This document shows positions 9,413 through 18,717 of a DNA stretch of 64,000 bases, one piece after another (within the stretch, counting starts at the first letter, position 1; each line of letters begins with the position of its first letter). This DNA is from CAYQDB01 sp964416195. Lineage in GTDB: Bacteria > Zixibacteria > MSB-5A5 > GN15 > FEB-12. The DNA lies in contig CAYQDB010000001.1 in NCBI GenBank assembly GCA_964416195.1, forward strand, positions 62,001-126,000. The letters run 5' to 3'. Below the pieces are notes generated by a model, which saw only the letters and a program-made list of their open reading frames with translations, was not told the DNA's origin and made no database searches. The translations under genes were made by a program, and so were the position numbers.

Positions 9413-10060
9413 ATGAAGTTGAGCGTCTACAATGTTAGACTGCGTATCGCAACCATCCTACTGGCGTCGCTTTCAATAGTCCATGCCGAAATACGGAGCC
9501 GAGCGGATTTGCCCACTACCCCTCCGGCTGATTCGGCAGAAGCGGAACGGGTCCGTATCTGGGTGCCGATTCACAGGCAGAGTCGGTGTCGTGTCACTGT
9601 CGATATCCTGAACGACTCAAACAGCGTTGTCTGTCATCTGGCCGACCGGCTTATGTCTCAGGGTTACTACAACTTCTATTGGGATAAAAAAGATGATTCA
9701 GGAGAATTCGTCAGACCCGGCGAATACGTCTTCGTAGTAAATGACTGCGGCCGGAAAAGCTATGGGGAGGTCACGGCCCAGTTCCAAGAATGGGAAAGGG
9801 CAGGCCGCATCTATCCTCCAGAAGAAAAATGGTCTACAAACGTTGGGTTCGAACTGCTGGTGGACTCGGCTGTTGTCTCCGTGAACATATACAACCGCCG
9901 GGGTGGGTTGGTGGATAACCCTATTGTCGATTCCTTGATGAATCGAGGGAAGTACAAGTTTGAATGGCTTCCGCTTGAGAAAGTCCCCCGAGGGATATAT
10001 ACCCTCAAATTGACCGTAGGTGACTTCACACACGCGGTCGAAATTGGCTACCGCCCATGA
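9413..10060 (+). CDS. Secreted protein with two FlgD-like beta modules
   Basis: About 215 residues from the ATG at 9413, chosen because it gives a good signal peptide (MKLSVYNVRLRIATILLASL...HAE); the upstream ATG at 9377 would add 12 residues of non-signal character. The mature part holds two modules of about 75 residues. Each has a strand such as VTVDILNDSNSVV or VSVNIYNRRGGLV, followed by GYYNFYWD or GKYKFEW and a closing PRGIYTLKL or RPGEYVFVV segment. This resembles FlgD Ig-like or type IX C-terminal folds. The function is unknown; it is probably a periplasmic or surface protein. It overlaps the next gene by 4 bases. Confidence 0.65.
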   Translation: MKLSVYNVRLRIATILLASLSIVHAEIRSRADLPTTPPADSAEAERVRIWVPIHRQSRCRVTVDILNDSNSVVCHLADRLMSQGYYNFYWDKKDDSGEFVRPGEYVFVVNDCGRKSYGEVTAQFQEWERAGRIYPPEEKWSTNVGFELLVDSAVVSVNIYNRRGGLVDNPIVDSLMNRGKYKFEWLPLEKVPRGIYTLKLTVGDFTHAVEIGYRP

Positions 10061-10560
10061 CGCGCGCCAGATATACCCTATTAATAATGAGGGTAGTATC
10101 ATGTTCATACCTTTCAGCAGCGCTGGTTGTCGGGTGCGGTAAGTATTGGACCCATGACCGATCCGGAGTAGAGGCTCAAGGGGGCGGGCATTACGAAATA
10201 GCGTGGATAGATCCACAGATTGTCATTTCGGATTCACTGTTCACACTCATCAAGGCTCAGCGGATCGATTCTTTCTTCCTAGACCAACCTGCATACCCAA
10301 CCTCGGCTGCGGCTCCCTCGTTGGTATTCCGCATACTTTATGATGAGTGCGTAACTTCAGTAAACTTGATAAACTCCGCAGGGGATGTAATCAGGCCTCT
10401 CCTTGTGAAGCGTCTTGGTCAAGCATATTACAAGCTTACCATTGATCTGAGTCATTTCAACGAAGCGACCAGCACCACGCTCCCTCTGTATCTCGAGGCC
10501 AACTACTGCGGTGAATCGGTCCGCCAACCTATTAGATCAGTGGGTAGACCTGGCGGATAG
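10057..10560 (+). CDS. Putative lipoprotein, unknown function
   Basis: 167 residues. The start overlaps the previous stop in an ATGA, so the two genes are translationally coupled. The N-terminus is hydrophobic and ends in LVVGC, an acceptable lipobox with the acylated Cys near residue 27; an internal Met at residue 11 would give a more standard signal length. The rest is beta-rich and includes ECVTSVNLINSAGDVI and KLTIDLSHF, which resemble the modules of its partner gene. I do not recognise a family. The pairing suggests two envelope components acting together. Confidence 0.55.
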   Translation: MTRARYTLLIMRVVSCSYLSAALVVGCGKYWTHDRSGVEAQGGGHYEIAWIDPQIVISDSLFTLIKAQRIDSFFLDQPAYPTSAAAPSLVFRILYDECVTSVNLINSAGDVIRPLLVKRLGQAYYKLTIDLSHFNEATSTTLPLYLEANYCGESVRQPIRSVGRPGG

Positions 10561-11053
10561 AAGGCAGGGATCGCCCTCTCATTCAGAAGCACTAACGTTA
10601 TGACCTGCGAAGCTGGTGTCTTGCCATAACTTGCGCAAATCGTGCGCCAACCTAAGTCGATGTTTCTTTAAGCGTTCTGCCACCTGACGGCTCCTTCAGC
10701 CGCAAGGTATCAGCGTGTCCTGCGCTATGCAGTCATTGCCTGATAAAACGCTGCCATTCGCTGCATGAAGAGCGGTGGAATTCGGAAAAAAGAATTGACA
10801 TTTAGAGGGGGAGAGTGTAGATTGAAATGCTAATTACTACTAATGAAGTCTCCTCTTCGGAGCCCGATGTGGGCTCTGTACTTGGGTAAGAACAGTGGAA
10901 GTGGAAGGAGGGGTCATGTTGCATGACGCATTTACCTGATATCACCAACGCCATTCCCGTGTCTGCCGAAGATATATTGCGCGAAGTTGATAATTCAATC
11001 TTATTACCAGGCGCTTCGGGCGCTTTTAACAACTCAAAGTGGAGGAACAACAG
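10561..11053. other. Intergenic region with promoter and hairpin leader
   Basis: No gene is supported. Its downstream half holds a promoter at 10795-10823, a GAGCCC/GGGCTC hairpin at 10860-10876 and a small GCGC-TTCGG-GCGC hairpin followed by TTTT near 11011-11028. This arrangement looks like a long structured leader for the truncated gene at 11054. Confidence 0.45.
10795..10823 (+). promoter_or_regulatory. Sigma-70-type promoter
   Basis: A perfect TTGACA (10795-10800), a 17-base spacer and TAGATT (10818-10823) lie about 230 bases upstream of the start at 11054. Confidence 0.55.
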
Positions 11054-11269
11054 ATGAGACGAGGTCTTCTCTTGCTACTGGTTGGCTTCGTTGCCTTTGT
11101 CGCTATGTCGACTCAGGCGCAGCAGCCAGATCCTGGCAGAGTGGACACAGTTGAGCTGGCGCTGACGGTAGGCCCGGACTTCAATGCCGGCCAGATGCAG
11201 GTGCAAGTTTATCATATAATATGTAGTAAAGAGTATGTTAAACGCTCAACCATTTATACCAACTGTTAA
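11054..11269 (+). pseudogene. Truncated secreted-protein gene (signal peptide plus short stub)
   Basis: A good ribosome-binding site (GGAGG at 11041-11045) precedes ATGAGACGAGG. The product starts with an excellent signal peptide (MRRGLLLLLVGFVAFVAMST) and about 30 residues of normal-looking mature sequence (QQPDPGRVDTVELALTVG...). It then passes into unrelated, Lys- and Tyr-rich residues and stops at 71 residues. The next intact secreted-protein gene begins 23 bases later. This looks like the 5' remnant of a larger secreted-protein gene whose body was deleted or replaced. A functional short peptide is the alternative. Confidence 0.55.
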
Positions 11270-11291
11270 CCAAGTCAAGAAGGAGTGCAAA

Positions 11292-14200
11292 ATGAAACGC
11301 ATCTCATTTTTACTTGTATTCACTGCACTGATGGTTTTTTCATTCGGCCTAGTCCATGGCCAGTCTGAGGTCGTACTGGATGTGGTTGAGGGTCTCTTTG
11401 GCAGTGCCACGAGCGACACAGTCGAAATTGACACCCCACTCAAGTTCACGTTTCGCTTAACCCAGAACACCGGGGATAGTCTTTTTGCCTTCACCCACGG
11501 TTTCCAGGTCTACACGAAACTGAGTGACGCTAATCCCGCCACCTCCGGTTACTTTGATGCGCCGTTTCTTGACACTCTCCCAATAGGGCCGAGTGGCTGG
11601 TTCTACCACAGCATCTTCAATCCGAATGGTCATTTTGATGACATAATTTTTCAACAGTTCAGCCTCGACGGTCTGGGCCGAGACACCACTGCTGTCTCTG
11701 TTGTTTGGACGACGGGGAACGCACCCGGTTTTGAGACCGGCTACAGTGAGCAGGTCTGGTACATTGCAACACAAGGCCACACCAATGGGGATACTCTGTG
11801 TATTGACTCCTCATTCTTCCCTCCGGGCGGTGCCTGGCTGTGGTCACTCTCAGCGGGTACTCCGCCTACTCTATCCCCGGACTGGTATGGTCCCTATTGC
11901 TATCACATTTATGACCCGACTGTGGTGCAGGCCAACCTGGTTGTGTCTCCACCGGTGTTGTATTTCGGCGCTATTGAGGGTGGTTCCAATCCTGCTAACA
12001 GGACCTTCAACATCGGCTCTGACGGCAACCCGCTTGATTTCACCTTATCCAACCACGAAGGTTGGCTTTCGACCGTTCCCAGTGTGGGTACGACCGATGC
12101 TACAATCCAGGTCTCGGTGAACATTTCCGGCCTGAGTGCCGGCATCTATCTCGATACGATAACCGTTGTTTCTCCAACCGCTTCGAACTCGCCACAGTAT
12201 GTGGAGGTGAATCTCGTGGTAATACCTGCGGGCGGTGTCAATGAGATCGTATTAGACGATGTGACCAATATCTTAGGCAGTCCGACAAGCGACACTATTG
12301 AAGCCGGGGGAATAACCAGGTTCACGTTTCGCCTGACCAACACTGCAGGGCTTGATACCATTTACGGTATGAGCAATGGTTTTGAGGTTTATGAGAAAAA
12401 TGGCGGCAATTACTATCCTATCACCGGTGACACATTGGCTTCCGTTGGATTTAAGAACAGGTTCGATCTCGGGTTTTGGATACAGACTTATAGTGCGACT
12501 GGTTCGGGCTGCGACACTATCGGTTTCGGTGGGGCAGCGATGTCTGGCTCTGGCATTGGATATAGTTTTTCTGAACCGGTCTGGTGGATAGAGACAGGCA
12601 GCGACAATGGTGGCGACACTCTTTGCATAGACTCATCGTTCTTTCCACCCTCCGGTACCTGGGTGTGGGGGGTGAAGTCTGATGGGATCATAGTCCCTGA
12701 TTGGGGTGGCCCTTACTGTTTCCATGTGGAACAGGCACCCTCACCGCCCCAGTATCTGTACATCACGCCTAACATTCTGTATTTCACAGCTGCTGAAGGT
12801 GGTGCTAATCCCGACAGTCAGGCGTTCAATGTCATTGAGATCGGCGGGGCGGTAATTCCTTTTGCTGTTTCTGAGACATCAAGCTGGTTTGATCTTAACA
12901 AATCAGGCGGCACTACCCCTGATTCGGTTTATGTGACTGTTGATATCAGCTCACTGGTTGCCGGTCACTATCATGACACAGTGGTAGTCTCCTCTGGTGA
13001 GGCTGCCAATTCGCCTCAGCTTGTCTTTATAGACCTTATTGTAACAGGTGGCTGTGGCGGCGACGAGTATTATGTCTTTGCCGATTTTGATGTAGATGGC
13101 TATGCGTGTGAAGGTTACTGGATAGATGACACCACCGGCCATTTGTACGTGGATAATGGTGGAGACTGCTATGTATACCTGGTGTCGATTCCGGCAGGCT
13201 CCGATCCTGACCAGCACCCGGACAACCCCTGGAATCCTGGTCCAATGGCTCCGAGGACTTTGACCCTGATCGAAACATATGACTTCAGTGCTGATTGCGG
13301 TTGGAGTGGGAGCCATCATGCTGAGTTCTATGTAAATGATAACTATATTTACTATGGACCGGACGATTATGGAGCCGGAGGGATTGAAAAATGGTACAAA
13401 AATCCCGACGGGACTTTTGGAGCTTATATCGGAAGGGAACCTATTCCTGTTCCACCCAGCAATGGCGAGACATTTGGGTACGATGCCATCAACCATGTGT
13501 GGTATACCTGTACCCGTGGGAGGGATGTGTATAGTTTCGAGGCCGGCGTTGATGTGGCCTGGCAGTATGAGTTTACCTATCCCAGTTATGCCGGCAGCCA
13601 TCACGATGGTCTGGAGTTTGTCGGCGGTTACCTGTGGGTTTCGGATATGACCTCGGATTCCATAGGTCAATGGTTGGACAGCTCCGGAATATGGATCGAG
13701 AAACATCGCTTCGGATACAGTCACCCTTCGCCTGTTGAGGGAATGGGCTATGGGCCGATGGGACACTTCTGGGTCACCAGTGGTACTAGTCTCTACGAAA
13801 TTGGTGGAGGCTGGATCGGTTTTGTAGTACCCGGCATCCCGGACCAGTGCATACATATGGGCGAATCATTCCAGTCCTTTGACCTTGATGACCATGCTGT
13901 CGGTGTTCCCCCTATTACTTGGAGCTGGTCCGGCAACACCGATATTACCATCACTAAAGATTCAGAGAACGTGGTCACACTTACGTATCCTGAGGGATGG
14001 TGCGGCTATGAGAAGGTCACTTTCACAGTGACTGATGGCTGCGGACGCACCGCCCAGACGACACCGGTGTTTGCGGTGCTGCCCGAGCACTTTGTGCTCG
14101 ATATACCTAACCAGAATGCGCCGTTCGAGTCCTTCGATCTGGATGACTATGTGGATACATCGTGTGGAATAGACCCTGCGAAGATTGTCTGGAGTTACTC

Positions 14201-15845
14201 AGGTAACACCTTTTTTGTCGTTGATATTGATCCGGTTACTCACCTGGCCACCGTTACCAATCCCCTCGATTCAACCCGGCCGGAAACGATCACGTTCACG
14301 GCCCAGTACCTGTGTGCAGAAAACAGTGACGAGGCGACATTTGCTCCGGTTCCGGGCATCACACCCACCTACGAATGGATCAACATTTACTGTGACAAAC
14401 CTCACCTGAACGGCGTGTCTCTTGCCCCGGGTGATGTCATTACCGCCTACGATCCCGACGGTGTGCTGTGCGGCATGGATGTTGTCCGAGCGGACGGCTC
14501 GTTTGGATTTATGCCGATCTATCGTGACGACATATACTCCGCTGCTGACGAAGGGGCAGACCCCTGTGATATCATTACACTCATGATCAACGGCGAAGAG
14601 GTCTACCCGGATCCGCTTGTCATATGGACGTCCAACGGAGACGAGTTCCAGGTCTGTGAGTTCAGCACCTGTGTGTATATCCACCTGCATAAGGGCTGGA
14701 ATCTGATTTCGTGGAACGTGACCTATAGCGCCGGCATTGACGAGATCATGGCACAACTCGGCAAGTGCACTTGCGTCGAAGTCATCTTGGGCTTTGACCA
14801 GGGAGCGCTGACGTACGATCCTGACCTGCCGGAATTCTCGACACTCCTTGATGTAGATTACTACCACGGCTACTGGTTTAAGATGAATTGCGATGCGATG
14901 CTGGAGATCTGCGGTCCGCCGATTGATCCGAGAGAGAGTATTGTCATTTATAGTGGCTGGAACCTTGTCAGCTACTGGCCCAATGAGACGCTCTCGGTTG
15001 AGGATGGATTTGCGTCAATCTTGGATAATCTACTTGTTGCTCTCGGGTACGATTACGGCGGTCTGACATGGCTTCCCGGAGATACCTTGTTCAACACTCT
15101 AAAGGAGCTGAAACCATTATTTGGTTACTGGGCTAAATCTTCGGCGGACGACGTACTGGTCTATCCCGGATTCATTGCTCCACCGTTTGCAACCACCAAA
15201 GACCAGGATGGTTCTCAGATAGCAGCCACTGCTGTGATCTCCTCGCGCGCCTGGGTATCGCTATACGGAGCTGGTATTACCCTCGACGGCATGGAGCTTA
15301 CTTCGGGCTCGGCTATCGAGGCGTATACAAAAGACGGCGTCCGCTGCGGCAGTTCTCACTATGGCGACGGCCTTCTGAAGTTCTCACCGGTCTATGGGTA
15401 CGATCCGCTGGGCGAAGTAACAGCCAACTACCCGAAAGATGGCGATGCTGTCACTCTCTATGTTGACGGCAGCAGAGTCTATCCGGATGTTGAGTGGGCT
15501 GATCACAGCAGCCGCGTTCGGATTGACAACTTGTTCAGCACTGCTGCGGGGACAGGTATACTGCCTGATGATTATGCATTGATGCAGAACTACCCCAACC
15601 CGTTTAATCCGGCTACTGAGATTGCCTTCAATCTGCCTACGGCGGGTCATGCAACCCTGGAGATCTTCAACGTGCTGGGCCAGCGAGTGACGACGTTGAC
15701 AGATGGTGTTCTTGACGCCGGCGAGCATGTTCTTATATGGGATGGCACCGATGCTGATGGTAATGCGGTGTCATCCGGTATCTATCTCTACCGCTTGCAG
15801 GCAGGCGACTTTGTCGACACCAAGAAGATGATGTTGGTGAAGTAA
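11292..15845 (+). CDS. Giant secreted multi-domain protein with type IX-like C-terminal sorting domain
   Basis: About 1517 residues from the ATG at 11292, which follows AAGAAGGAG and opens a clean signal peptide (MKRISFLLVFTALMVFSFGL). The upstream ATG at 11235 would bury the signal. Residues about 25-310 and 315-585 are a tandem repeat: a beta module (EVVLDVVEGLFGSATSDTVE / EIVLDDVTNILGSPTSDTIE) followed by a BACON-like module (LYFGAIEGGSNPANRTFNI / LYFTAAEGGANPDSQAFNV). A propeller-like central part follows, then Ig-like segments and two GWNLISW / GWNLVSY modules. The last 85 residues contain YPNPFNP, LEIFNVLGQRV and SSGIYLYRLQAG, the FlgD-like fold used as a type IX secretion signal. It is exported; the role is unknown. 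Confidence 0.85.
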   Translation: MKRISFLLVFTALMVFSFGLVHGQSEVVLDVVEGLFGSATSDTVEIDTPLKFTFRLTQNTGDSLFAFTHGFQVYTKLSDANPATSGYFDAPFLDTLPIGPSGWFYHSIFNPNGHFDDIIFQQFSLDGLGRDTTAVSVVWTTGNAPGFETGYSEQVWYIATQGHTNGDTLCIDSSFFPPGGAWLWSLSAGTPPTLSPDWYGPYCYHIYDPTVVQANLVVSPPVLYFGAIEGGSNPANRTFNIGSDGNPLDFTLSNHEGWLSTVPSVGTTDATIQVSVNISGLSAGIYLDTITVVSPTASNSPQYVEVNLVVIPAGGVNEIVLDDVTNILGSPTSDTIEAGGITRFTFRLTNTAGLDTIYGMSNGFEVYEKNGGNYYPITGDTLASVGFKNRFDLGFWIQTYSATGSGCDTIGFGGAAMSGSGIGYSFSEPVWWIETGSDNGGDTLCIDSSFFPPSGTWVWGVKSDGIIVPDWGGPYCFHVEQAPSPPQYLYITPNILYFTAAEGGANPDSQAFNVIEIGGAVIPFAVSETSSWFDLNKSGGTTPDSVYVTVDISSLVAGHYHDTVVVSSGEAANSPQLVFIDLIVTGGCGGDEYYVFADFDVDGYACEGYWIDDTTGHLYVDNGGDCYVYLVSIPAGSDPDQHPDNPWNPGPMAPRTLTLIETYDFSADCGWSGSHHAEFYVNDNYIYYGPDDYGAGGIEKWYKNPDGTFGAYIGREPIPVPPSNGETFGYDAINHVWYTCTRGRDVYSFEAGVDVAWQYEFTYPSYAGSHHDGLEFVGGYLWVSDMTSDSIGQWLDSSGIWIEKHRFGYSHPSPVEGMGYGPMGHFWVTSGTSLYEIGGGWIGFVVPGIPDQCIHMGESFQSFDLDDHAVGVPPITWSWSGNTDITITKDSENVVTLTYPEGWCGYEKVTFTVTDGCGRTAQTTPVFAVLPEHFVLDIPNQNAPFESFDLDDYVDTSCGIDPAKIVWSYSGNTFFVVDIDPVTHLATVTNPLDSTRPETITFTAQYLCAENSDEATFAPVPGITPTYEWINIYCDKPHLNGVSLAPGDVITAYDPDGVLCGMDVVRADGSFGFMPIYRDDIYSAADEGADPCDIITLMINGEEVYPDPLVIWTSNGDEFQVCEFSTCVYIHLHKGWNLISWNVTYSAGIDEIMAQLGKCTCVEVILGFDQGALTYDPDLPEFSTLLDVDYYHGYWFKMNCDAMLEICGPPIDPRESIVIYSGWNLVSYWPNETLSVEDGFASILDNLLVALGYDYGGLTWLPGDTLFNTLKELKPLFGYWAKSSADDVLVYPGFIAPPFATTKDQDGSQIAATAVISSRAWVSLYGAGITLDGMELTSGSAIEAYTKDGVRCGSSHYGDGLLKFSPVYGYDPLGEVTANYPKDGDAVTLYVDGSRVYPDVEWADHSSRVRIDNLFSTAAGTGILPDDYALMQNYPNPFNPATEIAFNLPTAGHATLEIFNVLGQRVTTLTDGVLDAGEHVLIWDGTDADGNAVSSGIYLYRLQAGDFVDTKKMMLVK

Positions 15846-15879
15846 GCCCGCTACTGACACTTCATAGGACTTCATAGAA

Positions 15880-15917
15880 CCGGCCATCCTTGCTGATGCA
15901 AGGGTGGCCGGACTGCT
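15880..15917 (+). terminator. Intrinsic terminator after the giant secreted protein
   Basis: A 14-bp stem with one G-U pair (15880-15893 with 15898-15911) and a TGAT loop, followed by ACTGCTTTT. It lies 35 bases after the stop codon. Confidence 0.75.
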
Positions 15918-16012
15918 TTTGACAGTGTGGAAATATCTAACCGACAAAAAGGACTTGCTTTGGGCTCAGGACCCCTACTATTTGCTGGCAAGCTGGATGT
16001 GAACTTGTTGGC

Positions 16013-17707
16013 TTGACAACACCTTATGTGACCATGGCATCTCAGACTAACGTTACGGAAATAGTGGAACGCTTCAGAAAAGGAGGCATAGCACCGCGGG
16101 CAATGGAGATCATCACTCTGGTGGTCCCATTTCTGCTTTATCTGTATCTTACTCTATCTCTTTCCGGGTGGATTATGGACGACGCGGGAATCTCTTTTGC
16201 CTATGCCAGGAATCTGGCCCATGGACACGGGTTAGTCTCTCAGCCTGGTCTTGCGCCGGTGGAAGGATATTCCAATTTCCTGTGGGTTATTCTCATGGCC
16301 CCCTTTTTTCTGTTCAACATTTTTGATCCGTTCATAACGTCTAAGACAGTAAGCCTGGTCCTGGTAGGGATAACATTCTATTACCTTAATAAGTCCATGA
16401 TCTACTTGACAGGCGGCAATTTACTGGCTTCTTTCACTGCCCTGACATGTTTGGCGTTGAACACTTCATTCACTGTCTGGACCTGCTCCGGTTTGGAAAA
16501 TCCCTTGCTTATAGCTCTAATAACAGTACTGTTTTACCAGCAGCTTTCGTACATAGATAAAAAGTATTTACCAAAGCTCACTCCTTTTGTTTCGGGCTTA
16601 CTGGTCGGCGGCATTGCCATGACTCGCCCTGATGGCATCATGTACGTTTTTGTCTTCCCATTTACAATTGCGCTTGGGTTTTTCTCGAAGGAGCGACCAA
16701 GTGTCGGTGTACTGCTGAGGGCTTTCTCTGTACATGCGGCTACGCTCATTGTGGTGTATGGAGGTTTCATACTCTTTCGCTACCTGTACTTTGGGGAATT
16801 CTTACCAAACACGTATTATGCAAAAGGTGGGCCGTCACTGGGCATGTTAGTTCCCGCCCTCACCATGCAGGCGAAGTACCTAACCAAGTTTCAACAGCTT
16901 GCAGCCAGTGTGCTGGGGGCACGATGGTGGTGGGCAGTGCCGGTCGTATGGATCTCTTTGCTTACCCTTGCGCTCTCCAGAAAAGGGCGTTGGCGTGAGT
17001 ACCTTCTTCTATTGGCAATGGTTTTCGCAGCAGGGTTTACTTACCTTATCATGCCAAATGATTGGATGGGAGAGTATCGTTTTGCGACACCGTTCTTTCC
17101 ATTTGTGTCCTGCTGCTTTATTCTGCTTGGTAACTTTCTTATCACTGGCTTGCCGCGAGGAGCATGGCGCTGGATACTTAGTAGTCTTTTACTTATGGGA
17201 ATTCTTTATTTCTCGGTGGCTACACACTTGCCTCGCTTGGAAAAGTTCTCCTTGAGAAAGGCGGTGAATTTTACACGTATTGCCAGAGCATATGGTGAGA
17301 GGTTCAACAATTTTGCCGAGTTTCTCCAGCTTGAGAATGCCTCGTTCTTGGTGCCCGACATCGGTGGGACGCTGTACTATTCCAAATTGCGTATCTATGA
17401 TCTGGCGGGGCTCTGTGACAAGACAATCGCCCGGACGCGAGGTAAAGATCAGCAGCGCTTTTACGATTATGTCTTTGATTCGCTGAAACCAACCTTTATC
17501 CATACTCACGGATATTTCACCGGCGTGTCAAAATTCGACGACGACCCCAGATTCCGGCGCGACTATGTGGCTATAAAGGAATACCAGGATAAGTACGTTG
17601 AGAGGAAGTATAAAGCGTCGCGCATCTCCGGCAATTTCGTCAGGCGCGATCAGATACAGGGGCGAGAGGCTCAACTGGACTCCCTGCGTCAGGGGCACCT
17701 GCCATAG
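16013..17707 (+). CDS. Polytopic membrane protein, GT-C glycosyltransferase-like
   Basis: 564 residues with about ten hydrophobic segments between residues 30 and 410 and a soluble C-terminal domain. The first extracytoplasmic loop has MDDAGISFAYARNLAHGHG followed by EGYSNFLW. The acidic pair and this pattern are typical of GT-C lipid-linked sugar transferases related to the mycobacterial arabinofuranosyl- and mannosyltransferases. It probably transfers a sugar from a polyprenyl-phosphate donor on the outer face of the inner membrane. The reading begins at a TTG (16013); an ATG at 16034 is an equally plausible start. It appears monocistronic. The specific substrate cannot be told. Confidence 0.7.
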   Translation: MTTPYVTMASQTNVTEIVERFRKGGIAPRAMEIITLVVPFLLYLYLTLSLSGWIMDDAGISFAYARNLAHGHGLVSQPGLAPVEGYSNFLWVILMAPFFLFNIFDPFITSKTVSLVLVGITFYYLNKSMIYLTGGNLLASFTALTCLALNTSFTVWTCSGLENPLLIALITVLFYQQLSYIDKKYLPKLTPFVSGLLVGGIAMTRPDGIMYVFVFPFTIALGFFSKERPSVGVLLRAFSVHAATLIVVYGGFILFRYLYFGEFLPNTYYAKGGPSLGMLVPALTMQAKYLTKFQQLAASVLGARWWWAVPVVWISLLTLALSRKGRWREYLLLLAMVFAAGFTYLIMPNDWMGEYRFATPFFPFVSCCFILLGNFLITGLPRGAWRWILSSLLLMGILYFSVATHLPRLEKFSLRKAVNFTRIARAYGERFNNFAEFLQLENASFLVPDIGGTLYYSKLRIYDLAGLCDKTIARTRGKDQQRFYDYVFDSLKPTFIHTHGYFTGVSKFDDDPRFRRDYVAIKEYQDKYVERKYKASRISGNFVRRDQIQGREAQLDSLRQGHLP

Positions 17708-17728
17708 GCTTGCACGGTTAACAGCAAG

Positions 17729-17757
17729 AAAAACCGCCCCGGAGCCGGGACGGTTTT
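17729..17757 (-). terminator. Intrinsic terminator of the sigma factor gene (bidirectional)
   Basis: A 13-bp stem (17730-17742 with 17745-17757) and a two-base loop, with one mismatch on the plus strand that becomes a G-U pair on the minus strand. On the minus strand the stem ends in five U, 24 bases after the sigma factor stop. It also separates that gene from the convergent membrane-protein gene. Confidence 0.8.
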
Positions 17758-17780
17758 GATATCGGTAGTAATCGTCTTGC

Positions 17781-18635
17781 TTAGTTAAGATAGGCGCGAA
17801 GGGATCGACTGCGTGAGGCATGACGCAGCCGCCGGATCGCCTTCTCCTTAATTTGACGCACGCGTTCGCGGGTCAGTGAGAACCGAGCGCCGATTTCCTC
17901 AAGCGTCAGCGCCTTTTCATAGCTGAGTCCGAAGTAGAGGTTGATGACCTCGGCTTCACGCGCTGTGAGGCTGTCAAGCGCTTTGTCGATCTCAACTCGC
18001 AGCGAGCCTTTCAGCAACGCCTCGTCGGGTGACGGCTGGAATTCGTCTTCGAGGACATCGATAAGCGAATTATCCTCGGAAGCCGCAAAGGGAGCGTCGA
18101 GAGAGAGGTGCGAGTTGGAAATCTTAAGCGTGTCGGACACCTCACCTGCTGTTAATTCCAGCTCGTTGGCAATTTCCTCCGGTGAGGGAACCCGCCCTAG
18201 TCCCTGTTCGAGTCGGCTGGAGATTTTACCGATCTTGTGAAGGGTGCCGACGCGGTTGAGCGGCAGTCGGACAATACGGCTCTGCTCGGCCAACGCCTGC
18301 AGAATCGCCTGCCTTATCCACCACACTGCATAGCTGATAAACTTGAATCCCCGGGTCTCATCAAACCTTTTGGCCGCCTTGATTAGGCCGATATTGCCTT
18401 CATTAATTAAATCGGCCAGGGAGAGACCCTGATTCTGGTACTGTTTGGCAACCGAAACGACGAAGCGCAGATTGGCCTTGGTCAGTTTTTCCAGGGACCT
18501 TTTATCGCCCTGCTTGATTTTTCGGGCCAGACGCACTTCTTCTTCGGCGTTAATAAGAGGTGTTTCCCCTATTTCGCGCAAATACATGTCTAACGACCGG
18601 TCTTCATCGCGATATTTGAGGGATTGTTTAGCCAC
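17781..18635 (-). CDS. rpoD: Primary sigma factor of the RpoD/SigA family (short form)
   Basis: 284 residues. Region 1.2 is DMYLREIGETPLI. Region 2 has NLRFVVSVAKQYQ, LADLINEGNIGLIKA and FKFISYAVWWIRQAI, including the WWIRQ promoter-melting motif. Region 3 begins QSRIVRLPLNRV. Region 4 ends with LTLEEIGARFSLTRERVRQIKEKAIRRLR. The protein lacks the long region 1.1 and the non-conserved insert, as in the short primary sigma factors of Bacteroidota. It directs RNA polymerase to TTGACA/TATAAT-type promoters, consistent with the promoters found elsewhere here. The gene sits alone between a terminator and the HtrA gene, which is read in the same direction from farther upstream. Confidence 0.93.
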   Translation of the reverse strand: MAKQSLKYRDEDRSLDMYLREIGETPLINAEEEVRLARKIKQGDKRSLEKLTKANLRFVVSVAKQYQNQGLSLADLINEGNIGLIKAAKRFDETRGFKFISYAVWWIRQAILQALAEQSRIVRLPLNRVGTLHKIGKISSRLEQGLGRVPSPEEIANELELTAGEVSDTLKISNSHLSLDAPFAASEDNSLIDVLEDEFQPSPDEALLKGSLRVEIDKALDSLTAREAEVINLYFGLSYEKALTLEEIGARFSLTRERVRQIKEKAIRRLRHASRSRSLRAYLN

Positions 18636-18717
18636 TATCTCTGACTGTCTCCTTCCACCTATATGTTGTTCTTCGACCGCCTCCGTCGGGCAAGTCGCTT
18701 AGACGTTTAAACTCATG

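Noticed and set aside
14271..14867. 198-codon open frame on the minus strand inside the giant secreted protein
   Set aside because: It is antisense to coding sequence that is clearly in frame on the plus strand; no start signal or family pattern.
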